From: Alphaproteobacteria bacterium UBA998
GTDB taxonomy: Bacteria > Pseudomonadota > Alphaproteobacteria > Rickettsiales > UBA998
DNA: 5,438 nt
Assembly (NCBI GenBank): GCA_002291925.1
Contig: DBAY01000064.1
Location: 1-5,438, forward strand
Direction: 5' to 3'
In this document: in pieces, positions 1 to 5,438 of the stretch
Numbering within the stretch: the stretch's first letter is position 1
Layout of the letters: every line of letters starts with the position of its first letter
Translations under genes and position numbers: made by a program
Notes under the pieces: model-generated
Databases searched by the model: none
What the model saw: the letters and a program-made list of their open reading frames with translations, nothing else
Told to the model about the DNA's origin: nothing

Positions 1-67
1 AATGGGACAATGCCGAAAATTCAATGACAGGAAAGGATAAGACCAAGTATGGGATGAAATGCACGCC

Positions 68-96
68 TTGAGTTCTTCCCCTCGCAGCTTTACTAT
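68..96 (+). promoter_or_regulatory. Candidate sigma70-type promoter for the ast operon
   Basis: A TTGAGT hexamer (68-73) and a TACTAT hexamer (91-96) are separated by exactly 17 nt, and each matches 4 of 6 consensus positions. Seven bases beyond the -10 box lies position 103, the first base of the astA ATG, so the predicted transcript would have little or no leader. The rest of 1-102 is AT-richer than the genes and has no convincing ORF. A short open stretch ending in a TAA at 38-40 could be the tail of an upstream gene but is too short to judge. The promoter is inferred from pattern only; no ArgR-like or sigma54 site was recognised. Confidence 0.35.
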
Positions 97-102
97 TCCC
101 CT

Positions 103-1125
103 ATGTATATCCGCCATGTCACCCTCAACGACCATGCCGCCATCCTCAAGCTGGCGCAGGAGGCGGGGTTTGGCATGACCTCGCTGCCGCCGGATGCGGC
201 GGTGTTGGAGCAGAAGATTTCCAAGGCCGTCGCCAGTGTGCAGGGCGGCGAGGCGATCCGGGGGCGTGAGAGTTTTCTCTTCGTGCTGGTGGACCCGGAG
301 GATGATTCCGTCGTCGGCACCTGCGGCATCAAGGCGCATGTGGGGCTGGATCAGCCCTTCTATTCCTACAAGCTCGCGACCATCACCAAATTCTGCCAGA
401 GCCTGAACATCCGTTCGCCGCAGAAGGTGCTGCACGTGGTGAATGATTATGACGGCGCGTCGGAGATCGGATCGCTGTTCCTCTCGGCGGGTTACCGGCG
501 CGACCGCATCGGGCGCTTCCTTTCGCGCATCCGCTTTCTCTTCATCGCCGAGTTCCGCGCCTTCTTCGATGAGCGAGTCATTTCCGAAATTCGCGGCACG
601 CATGATGAGGAAGGCCACTCGCCCTTCTATGACGGCATCGCGCGCCATTTCTTCCAGATGGATTTCCACCAGGCGGACTACACCAACGCGACGCAGGGCA
701 ACCAGTTCATCGCCGACCTCATGCCCAAATACCCTATCTATGTGAACCTGCTGCCCAAAGCCGCGCAGGCGACCATCGGCAAGCCGTTCACCGAGAGCGC
801 CGCCGCCGTGGCCATGCTGGAGCGCGAAGGCTTCCGCTATAACTGTTACCTCGATGTGTTCGATGGCGGGCCGACGCTGGAAGTGCGCACCGACGACATC
901 CGCACCGTGCGCGAATCCCGCCCCGCCACGCTTGGCGCCTGCGTCGATTCGCTGCCCAGCACAGTGGAGAAGCACATGATCTGCACCACCGGCCTCGCCG
1001 ATTTCCGCGCCGTGATGGCGCCCGCCGAACTCTCGGCGGACGGGGCGGAGCTGACCCTCACCACGCAGGCCGCGGCCGAGCTGGGCGTCACCCCCGGCAC
1101 CGTGGTGCGCTACGCGAAGGCCTGA
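103..1125 (+). CDS. astA: Arginine N-succinyltransferase (AstA)
   Basis: This enzyme transfers succinyl from succinyl-CoA to the alpha-amino group of L-arginine, the first step of the AST pathway in the cytoplasm. The 340-residue product matches the E. coli family (344 residues, from memory) along its whole length. Recognisable blocks are the N-terminal IRHV...LA...G.TSLP (residues 3-29), the SEIGSLFL block (120-127), the RFLSRIRFLFIAEF helix (138-151), EIRG..DE.G.SPF (162-175), the FFQMDF block (183-188), LMPKYPIY (206-213) and FDGGPTLE (253-260). The ATG at 103 is the first possible in-frame start after a TGA at 55-57, and it fits the family N terminus. No Shine-Dalgarno sequence precedes it, which agrees with a possible leaderless mRNA. 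astD follows after 3 nt. No frameshift or missing block is seen. The assignment is firm. Confidence 0.96.
   Translation: MYIRHVTLNDHAAILKLAQEAGFGMTSLPPDAAVLEQKISKAVASVQGGEAIRGRESFLFVLVDPEDDSVVGTCGIKAHVGLDQPFYSYKLATITKFCQSLNIRSPQKVLHVVNDYDGASEIGSLFLSAGYRRDRIGRFLSRIRFLFIAEFRAFFDERVISEIRGTHDEEGHSPFYDGIARHFFQMDFHQADYTNATQGNQFIADLMPKYPIYVNLLPKAAQATIGKPFTESAAAVAMLEREGFRYNCYLDVFDGGPTLEVRTDDIRTVRESRPATLGACVDSLPSTVEKHMICTTGLADFRAVMAPAELSADGAELTLTTQAAAELGVTPGTVVRYAKA
1116..1120 (+). promoter_or_regulatory. Ribosome binding site of astD
   Basis: GAAGG lies inside the last codons of astA, 8 nt before the astD ATG at 1129. It supports that start and translational coupling between the two genes, since the astA stop is only 3 nt upstream of the astD ATG. 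Confidence 0.7.
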
Positions 1126-1128
1126 CGC

Positions 1129-2697
1129 ATGAGCGCTTTTTTATTCATTGATGGAACATGGGTGGCCGGGCACGGTGCGCCCTTCACCTCGCACGACCCG
1201 GCAACCGGAGAGGCCGTCTGGGAAGGTGCCAGCGCCGATGCTTCCGATGTGGACGCCGCCCTCCGCGCCGCCCGCGCGGCCTATCCCGGCTGGGCGCGGC
1301 TTTCGCTTGATGATCGCATTCTGCGCATCAAGGAATTTCAAGGTGTCGTGCAGGTGCGGCAGGATGCATTGGCCGAGCTGATCTCGCGCGAGATGGGCAA
1401 GCCGCTGTGGGATGCGAAAACAGAAGTGAAGGCCGTCCTCGGCAAAATCGATATTTCGCTCAATGCCTACCATGAGCGCACGGGCGAGAAACAGTCCGAG
1501 GCGGGCGGCATCCGGCAGGAAATCCGCCACCGTGCGCTTGGTCCGCTGGTGGTGTTCGGGCCTTACAATTTTCCGGCGCACCTGCCCAACGGCCATATCG
1601 TTCCCGCACTTCTGGCGGGAAATACCGTCGTGTTCAAGCCAAGCGAGCAGACGCCCGCTGTCGGCGCGTTTTATGCCGAATGCTGGCAGGAAGCCGGGCT
1701 GCCGCCGGGCGTGTTCAATCTGACGCAAGGCGCGCGGGAGACAGGCGTCGCGCTGGTGGCGCATCCCGCCATCGCGGGCGTGCTGTTCACCGGCAGCTGG
1801 CCGACGGGTCAGGCCATCCATCGCGCGCTGGCCGGACGCCCGGAAGTGCAGCTCGCGCTGGAGATGGGCGGTAACAACCCGCTCATCGTGTGGGATGCGG
1901 CGGATGTGGACGCGGCGGCGAAGCTGGTGCTGCAATCCGCCTACCTCACCAGCGGCCAGCGCTGCACCTGCGCGCGCCGCCTGATTCTGCCCACCGGCCG
2001 CGCGGGCGACGCGCTGCTGGAAGCGCTGACCGCCCTGCTCGCCCGCCTGCGCATCGGCGCATGGAACAGCACGCCTGAGCCCTTCATGGGCCCGCTGGTG
2101 AATGCGCATCAGGCGCAGGCGGTGCTGAAGGCGCAAGCGGCGCTGGAAGCGGCGGGGGGCAAGCTGATTGCCCATGCAACAGCCCTCCCTTCCCCCTCCC
2201 CAGTAGGGGGAGGGTCGGGGTGGGGGCATAAGGATACGACTCACTCCGCTTCCGCCCCCCTCCCAGCCTCCCCCCTACTGGGGGAGGGGTTACAGAGCAG
2301 TTTCCTCACCCCCGCGCTGATTGACGTAACGGCCATTACGAACCGCCCCGATGACGAAATCTTCGGCCCGCTCTTACAGGTCATCCGCGTGGCGACGTTC
2401 GACGAGGCACTGGCGGAAGCCAACCGCACGCGCTACGGCCTTTCCGCCGGGCTGCTCTCCGACGACGCCCGCCTGTGGGAGAGTTTCCGCCGCGAGATTC
2501 ACGCGGGCATCGTCAACTGGAACCGCCCGCTCACCGGGGCTTCGAGCGCGCAACCCTTCGGCGGGCTGGGCCGCAGCGGCAATAACCGCCCCAGCGCCTA
2601 TTATGCCGCCGATTACGTGGCGCACCCCGTCTCCACGCTGGCGCAGGAAAAGGTCGCCTGCACCGACAGCATCGTCGGCCTTACGGAGCCGGAGTGA
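1129..2697 (+). CDS. astD: N-succinylglutamate 5-semialdehyde dehydrogenase (AstD) with an in-frame repeat insertion
   Basis: AstD is a cytoplasmic NAD-dependent aldehyde dehydrogenase that oxidises succinylglutamate semialdehyde to succinylglutamate, the fourth AST step. All ALDH superfamily landmarks are visible: FGPYNFP with the transition-state Asn147, FKPSE with Lys170, the nucleotide-fold FTGSWPTG (220-227), the general base Glu245 in LEMGGNNP, the catalytic Cys279 in GQRCTCARR, EIFGPL (410-415) and PFGGLGRSG (476-484). The FGPYNFPAHLPNGHIVPALL block is close to E. coli AstD and separates it from generic ALDHs. The product is 522 residues against 492 for E. coli AstD (from memory). The excess lies at about residues 353-388, a Pro/Gly/Ser-rich stretch encoded by a palindromic element. 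It sits between the LEAAGG helix end and the LTPALIDVT strand, a variable surface loop in ALDHs, so the enzyme may still work. The start is supported by GAAGG 8 nt upstream. The stop overlaps the astB start by 1 nt. Confidence 0.95.
   Translation: MSAFLFIDGTWVAGHGAPFTSHDPATGEAVWEGASADASDVDAALRAARAAYPGWARLSLDDRILRIKEFQGVVQVRQDALAELISREMGKPLWDAKTEVKAVLGKIDISLNAYHERTGEKQSEAGGIRQEIRHRALGPLVVFGPYNFPAHLPNGHIVPALLAGNTVVFKPSEQTPAVGAFYAECWQEAGLPPGVFNLTQGARETGVALVAHPAIAGVLFTGSWPTGQAIHRALAGRPEVQLALEMGGNNPLIVWDAADVDAAAKLVLQSAYLTSGQRCTCARRLILPTGRAGDALLEALTALLARLRIGAWNSTPEPFMGPLVNAHQAQAVLKAQAALEAAGGKLIAHATALPSPSPVGGGSGWGHKDTTHSASAPLPASPLLGEGLQSSFLTPALIDVTAITNRPDDEIFGPLLQVIRVATFDEALAEANRTRYGLSAGLLSDDARLWESFRREIHAGIVNWNRPLTGASSAQPFGGLGRSGNNRPSAYYAADYVAHPVSTLAQEKVACTDSIVGLTEPE
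2183..2226. other. Potential G-quadruplex motifs on both strands
   Basis: The + strand at 2206-2226 has four G-runs of 5, 3, 4 and 5 separated by loops of 1, 2 and 1 nt, a short-loop arrangement that favours a stable G-quadruplex. Immediately upstream, at 2183-2201, four C-runs of 3, 3, 5 and 4 separated by 1, 2 and 1 nt give a matching motif on the - strand. The + strand motif would also be present in the astD mRNA. Formation in the cell is inferred only from the run pattern; hairpin pairing between the arms would compete with it. Confidence 0.5.
2183..2291. repeat. Palindromic GC-rich element inserted in frame in astD
   Basis: Two arms, 2192-2227 and 2254-2289, are inverted copies of each other. 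An ungapped comparison of the 36-nt arms gives 28 matches, and the mismatches fall in adjacent pairs that look like one-base shifts in homopolymer runs. They flank a 26-nt spacer (2228-2253). Each arm is also a near palindrome on its own, centred on CAGTAG or CTACTG with C-runs on one side and G-runs on the other. The outer left part (2183-2190) adds further C-runs. The element is read through in the astD frame without a stop, as residues about 353-388. It looks like a small non-autonomous or REP/MITE-like dispersed repeat. Related C-run/CTACTG/G-run repeats are, to my recollection, common in high-GC proteobacterial genomes. Exact ends are uncertain, and no clean target duplication was found. 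Confidence 0.8.
2685..2688 (+). promoter_or_regulatory. Ribosome binding site of astB
   Basis: GGAG ends 8 nt before the ATG at 2697, normal spacing for that start. A GTG at 2694, also in frame, would have 5-nt spacing. The ATG gives an N terminus of the same length as E. coli AstB up to the DGLVG block, so the ATG is preferred. Confidence 0.55.
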
Positions 2698-3995
2698 TGG
2701 AGTGGTTCGAAGCCCAATGCGACGGGCTGGTCGGCCCCACCCATAATTACGCGGGCCTCAGCCACGGCAATGTCGCCTCGCAAAGCAACGCCCAGAGCAT
2801 CTCCAACCCGCGCCAGGCTGCGCTGCAGGGGCTGGCCAAGATGCGCTTCGTCCATGATCTCGGCATCCCGCAGATCATCGTGCCGCCGCAGCCGCGTCCC
2901 AACCTGCGCTGGCTGCACCGGCTGGGCTTCACGGGATCGCTGGCGCAGGTGCTGGATGCGGCGTGGAAGGCCTCGCCGGCGCTGCTCTATCAGGCCTATT
3001 CCGCCTCCTCCATGTGGGCGGCGAACATGGCGACCGTCACCCCCTCGCCGGATAGTGCAGACGGTGCGCTGCATCTCACTCCCGCCAATCTCTGCACTAC
3101 GCCCCACCGCGTGCAGGAGCAGGAATTCTCCCACCCGCTGCTACAACGGATGTTTGGTGCGGCGGCCACCATCCATGATCCCCTGCCCTCCTCGCTCACC
3201 TATGCCGATGAGGGCGCGGCCAACCATATGCGATTTTGCGCCGAAATCGGCGCGCCGGGGGTGGAGGTGTTTGTCTATGGCCGCGTCGCCTCGAACCGGG
3301 ACGCCCCGCAGCCCGCCCGCTACCCCGCCCGCCAGACGCGCGAGAGCGTAGAGGCGCTGGCCCGCCTGCATCGCCTGCCCCCCGAACGCTGCGTTTTCGT
3401 GCAGCAGCAGCCGGGCGCCATCGATACCGGGGTGTTTCATAACGACGTCATCGCCATGAGCCACGGCAATCTGCTGGTCTATCATGAGCACGCATTCGTC
3501 GACGAGGAAGCGTTCCTCACCGAACTGCGCGCGAAACTTGCGCCTACCGAACTGGTCGCCGTGAAGATTCATGCGCGCGATCTTTCGCTAGAAGCCGCCG
3601 TGAAAAGCTACCTCTTCAACAGCCAGATCGTCAGCCTGCCTGATGGCACCATGGCCATCATCGCCCCGTCGGAATGCGCCGATCTGCCCGCCGCGCACGA
3701 CGCGCTACAACGGCTGGTGGAAGCCAACGACGTGCCCGTCTCCGCCGTGCATTACCTCGATGTGCGCGAGAGCATGCGCAATGGCGGCGGCCCCGCCTGC
3801 CTGCGCCTGCGGGTGCCGATGTCACGCGCGCAGTGGGAGCAGGTGCCCGAAGCGTTCCGCTTCACCCCCACCCGCGAAGCCGTTGTACGGGACTGGATCA
3901 CTCATCACTACCGAGATCAATTGCGGGCAGAAGATTTGCGTGACCCCGATTTTGCCATCGAAACTACAAGAATATGTCATGATTTACACGCATAG
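2697..3995 (+). CDS. astB: N-succinylarginine dihydrolase (AstB)
   Basis: AstB hydrolyses N2-succinylarginine to N2-succinylornithine, CO2 and two ammonia, the second AST step. It belongs to the amidinotransferase/arginine deiminase fold superfamily. The 432-residue product (counted from the ATG) shows the family N terminus DGLVGPTHNYAGLS, the SASSMWAANMATV.PS.D block (about 103-120) and the three catalytic positions known for E. coli AstB: Glu172 in DEGAANH, His248 in GVFHNDV and Cys368 in NGGGPACLRLR. FVYGR (192-196) and RYPARQTRE (208-216) are also conserved. The C terminus is about 15 residues shorter than in E. coli (447 residues, from memory) and its last codons turn AT-rich, but it lies past all catalytic motifs. 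The ATG overlaps the astD TGA by one base (TGATG), so translation is probably coupled. The alternative start is GTG at 2694. The assignment is firm. Confidence 0.96.
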   Translation: MEWFEAQCDGLVGPTHNYAGLSHGNVASQSNAQSISNPRQAALQGLAKMRFVHDLGIPQIIVPPQPRPNLRWLHRLGFTGSLAQVLDAAWKASPALLYQAYSASSMWAANMATVTPSPDSADGALHLTPANLCTTPHRVQEQEFSHPLLQRMFGAAATIHDPLPSSLTYADEGAANHMRFCAEIGAPGVEVFVYGRVASNRDAPQPARYPARQTRESVEALARLHRLPPERCVFVQQQPGAIDTGVFHNDVIAMSHGNLLVYHEHAFVDEEAFLTELRAKLAPTELVAVKIHARDLSLEAAVKSYLFNSQIVSLPDGTMAIIAPSECADLPAAHDALQRLVEANDVPVSAVHYLDVRESMRNGGGPACLRLRVPMSRAQWEQVPEAFRFTPTREAVVRDWITHHYRDQLRAEDLRDPDFAIETTRICHDLHA

Positions 3996-4092
3996 ATTAC
4001 ATTTATTGGGAATTACTTAGAAATATTATTATTCTTTTATTAACTTTTTGCGATTAAAATACAAATTGTAATTATATATTTAAAGTAATGAC
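3996..4092 (+). promoter_or_regulatory. AT-rich intergenic region, probable promoter zone for the tad-like genes
   Basis: These 97 nt are strongly AT-rich compared with both sides. TAAAAT at 4055-4060 is a 5-of-6 match to a -10 box, but the sequence 17 nt upstream (TTCTTT) is a poor -35. A perfect 5-bp inverted repeat, TACAA-A-TTGTA, lies at 4060-4070 and could be an operator half-site pair or chance in AT-rich DNA. No GC-rich stem followed by a T-run is seen after astB, so no intrinsic terminator can be assigned. Confidence 0.3.
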
Positions 4093-4662
4093 ATGATGTC
4101 ACGCAAAAATCGTGTGCGTGTGAATCCGCCTCGAGTGTCCGGCGTGATACTCGCGCGTGATGCACGCGGCGTGACGGCGATAGAGTTCGCCCTTATTGCT
4201 CCAGTGCTTACCATCCTGACCATGGCGATTATCGAGTTTGCCATGATCATGTTTGCCCATGCAGTAATTGATAACGCGGCGAATGCAACAGCCCGCCTCG
4301 GCATTACCGGAAACAGCTATGGAGCAGCCAGTCGACAAGAAGCCCTTACAAATGAAATTCTCGCCAACTCGATGGGAATGCTCGACAGGAGCCGCTTGAG
4401 CGTAAGGCTTTCGCTCTATGACATGAGCACCGGCGTCAATATGGCGTTCGTCAATCTCGCTTCACCCACCACTTCGATAGTGGATCTCACTAATGGCACT
4501 GGCAATTTTGGCGTGGGAGGGCAGCCCGTACTCTATACGGTTGAGTATCGCTGGAAATTGATTACTCCCCTCGCACCGCTTTTGATGACGTTCCTACACT
4601 CGGCAGATCCCTCAACCATTGTATTGCGAGCCTCCGCACTTGCACGAAATGAGAGGTTCTGA
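4093..4662 (+). CDS. TadE-like pseudopilin / pilus assembly protein
   Basis: The 189-residue product has the layout of TadE-family proteins of Flp/Tad pilus systems: a basic N-terminal segment, a prepilin-peptidase type junction and one hydrophobic helix. The motif is RG-VTAIEF, with Gly26 at -1 and Glu31 at +5, followed by a membrane segment at about 33-55. Family knowledge says such proteins are cut by a TadV-type peptidase and act as minor pseudopilins in the inner membrane and periplasm. The body (56-189) has no cysteine and no motif I recognise. ATG codons at 4093 and 4096 are tandem and in frame; either could be used, with only a weak AAAG (4082-4085) upstream. GC content is clearly lower than in the AST genes. 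Its stop overlaps the next start (TGATG). The TadE-like class is well supported; which member it is (TadE or TadF) is not. Confidence 0.85.
   Translation: MMSRKNRVRVNPPRVSGVILARDARGVTAIEFALIAPVLTILTMAIIEFAMIMFAHAVIDNAANATARLGITGNSYGAASRQEALTNEILANSMGMLDRSRLSVRLSLYDMSTGVNMAFVNLASPTTSIVDLTNGTGNFGVGGQPVLYTVEYRWKLITPLAPLLMTFLHSADPSTIVLRASALARNERF
4651..4656 (+). promoter_or_regulatory. Ribosome binding site of the second TadE-like gene
   Basis: GAGAGG sits 5 nt before the ATG at 4662, inside the last codons of the preceding gene. It supports this start over the in-frame ATG at 4683 and indicates translational coupling. Confidence 0.65.
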
Positions 4663-5438
4663 TGGTTTACGGGTTTGGCAGGATGAAGCAACCACTAAAA
4701 AAACTGATGGGCCGCACGGAGGCATTGGCTGCCATTGAGTTTGCGCTGGCTCTCCCCATTCTGCTGGCGCTTTTCATTGGCGTTATTGAAATCACCCGCC
4801 TGATCTTGGTCAATCAGAAGATCGAGAGCGCATCAAGTTCCATCGCCAGCGTAATTTCCGACCTGAACCGGCGGGAGTTAACAAGAAACGATGCCACTTA
4901 TGCCGGCATTCAAAATAATGCGCTTCCAACCCTACTTGGCTTCTTCAGCAACGGCTCCGAGCGCCTGCAGGTGGTCATGGTGGAGCGCAATAACGGGATC
5001 AACCGAGTCGCTTACAGCTTTCCCCCGGGCCAGCCTCTGCCAGATTTGCGTAATATTGTGCCAGCGGGGGGTGAAACCGTCATCGTTTCCTCCATTACTT
5101 ACAACTTCAACCCCATCCTACCGGGAGTGACCATCCCAGGATTTTCTGAATTTGCTCCCGCTCGGGGCATCGCGCGTACTTCCTATTTCAGGGCAAGAAA
5201 TAATTTGCAAAATGCGATTGCGCCCACTTTTGTACTGGATATCAACAAAGCCCGCAACGATATCTGCACACCGTCCTGCGCATGTTACAATCTCGGCTGC
5301 ACTCCCGCTCCGCCCCCTGTTTGCACCCGATGCGGCTGCCCGGGACGCGCGCCATGTGCTCCAGCCACTCCCGTTCCACCACCTGCCTGCATGAGTTGCG
5401 GCTGTCCAGGTTACCCGGCCTGCCCGCCTGCCCCCCCA
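4662..5438 (+). CDS. TadE/TadF-like pseudopilin with a Cys/Pro-rich repeat tail (3' partial)
   Basis: The frame is open from the ATG at 4662 to the window end (259 codons, no stop), so the gene is truncated by the window. The head resembles TadE/TadF proteins: a basic start with Lys and Arg, then EALAAIEF with Glu26 in the +5 position, and a hydrophobic helix at about 27-50. Position -1 is Ala21, where the preceding gene has Gly. Residues 51-201 form a body without any cysteine and without recognised motifs. From 202 on the protein changes character: 12 cysteines lie within 53 residues, at 202, 206, 208, 213, 221, 224, 226, 232, 243, 246, 248 and 254, set in Pro-rich repeats. Topology of the family would place the tail in the periplasm or outside the cell, where disulfides or metal binding are possible. 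The gene overlaps the upstream stop by 1 nt, so both proteins are probably made together. The pseudopilin class is likely; the role of the tail is unknown. Confidence 0.82.
   Translation, partial: MVYGFGRMKQPLKKLMGRTEALAAIEFALALPILLALFIGVIEITRLILVNQKIESASSSIASVISDLNRRELTRNDATYAGIQNNALPTLLGFFSNGSERLQVVMVERNNGINRVAYSFPPGQPLPDLRNIVPAGGETVIVSSITYNFNPILPGVTIPGFSEFAPARGIARTSYFRARNNLQNAIAPTFVLDINKARNDICTPSCACYNLGCTPAPPPVCTRCGCPGRAPCAPATPVPPPACMSCGCPGYPACPPAPP
5265..5438 (+). repeat. Tandem Cys/Pro-rich coding repeats (at least three units)
   Basis: Units begin at 5265 (residue 202, divergent), 5322 (residue 221) and 5388 (residue 243, cut by the window end). The pattern of the last two is CxxCGCPG, three or four residues, C, then a Pro/Ala-rich linker. 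The first is looser, with CxxxCxC, four residues, C and TPAPPPV. At DNA level the core at 5331-5344 recurs at 5397-5410 with 12 of 14 bases equal, an offset of 66 nt (22 codons). The linkers differ more than the cores, which suggests selection for the cysteine pattern. Confidence 0.75.

Noticed and set aside
1141..2244. Long open frame of 367 codons on the - strand opposite astD
   Set aside because: It lies wholly antisense to a gene with strong family motifs. Its translation is Arg/Gln/His-rich without any recognisable domain, which is typical of a shadow frame in high-GC coding DNA.
2192..2289. The astD palindrome as a transcription terminator
   Set aside because: The right arm is followed by GTTACAG with no T-run, and translation continues through it into conserved AstD sequence and then astB.
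2179..2295. ACAG at 2179-2182 and 2292-2295 as a target-site duplication of the astD element
   Set aside because: A 4-nt match is easily chance. The offset of 113 nt is not a multiple of three, so a simple insertion with this duplication would have broken the reading frame.
2613..3134. Open frame of 173 codons on the - strand opposite the astD/astB junction
   Set aside because: It is antisense to well-supported coding sequence, has no recognised motif, and its composition is that of a shadow frame.
4021..4080. Intrinsic terminator after astB
   Set aside because: The stretch is AT-rich with T-runs, but no GC-rich stem precedes them. Only weak AT inverted repeats are seen.
4891..5130. Open frame of 79 codons on the + strand within the second TadE-like gene
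   Set aside because: It lies inside the longer 4662-5438 frame in another phase, with no ribosome binding site and no recognisable domain.
5152..5394. Open frame of 80 codons on the + strand near the window end
   Set aside because: It overlaps the continuous TadE-like frame that runs from 4662 to the window end with a pseudopilin head and ordered Cys repeats. The short frame shows no motif and is treated as a shadow.

Overview
The window carries part of an arginine-degradation operon (arginine succinyltransferase, AST pathway) followed by the start of a tad-type pilus/secretion gene set. All genes are on the + strand. Base composition is high in the AST genes (about 72% GC in the line 2041-2100) and visibly lower in the pilus genes (about 48% in 4201-4260). 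The gene order astA-astD-astB, the high GC and the linked TadE-like proteins suggest a proteobacterium, most likely an alphaproteobacterium. That is an inference; no marker gene is present to fix the taxon.

Region 1-102 is a short AT-richer leader. It contains a plausible sigma70-type promoter whose predicted start point falls on or next to the astA start codon. Region 103-3995 holds three tightly packed genes: astA (arginine N-succinyltransferase), astD (succinylglutamate semialdehyde dehydrogenase) and astB (N-succinylarginine dihydrolase). They are separated by 3 nt and by a 1-nt TGATG overlap, so they are almost certainly co-transcribed and translationally coupled. AstA makes succinylarginine, AstB releases ammonia to give succinylornithine, and AstD oxidises the later semialdehyde to succinylglutamate. 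The aminotransferase (astC) and the succinylglutamate desuccinylase (astE) are not in the window.

The astD gene contains a translated, in-frame palindromic DNA element at about 2183-2291. Its two GC-rich arms are inverted repeats of each other and carry runs that could form G-quadruplexes on both strands. It adds roughly 30-35 residues to what should be a surface loop, while all catalytic motifs remain intact.

After an AT-rich 97-nt gap come two overlapping genes for TadE-like pseudopilins (4093-4662 and 4662 to the window end). The second is open at its 3' end. After an ordinary pseudopilin head and a body without cysteine, it carries an unusual C-terminal tail of Cys/Pro-rich repeats: 12 cysteines in 53 residues, with a repeated CxxCGCPG core. 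This tail and the palindrome inside astD are the two most interesting things in the window.
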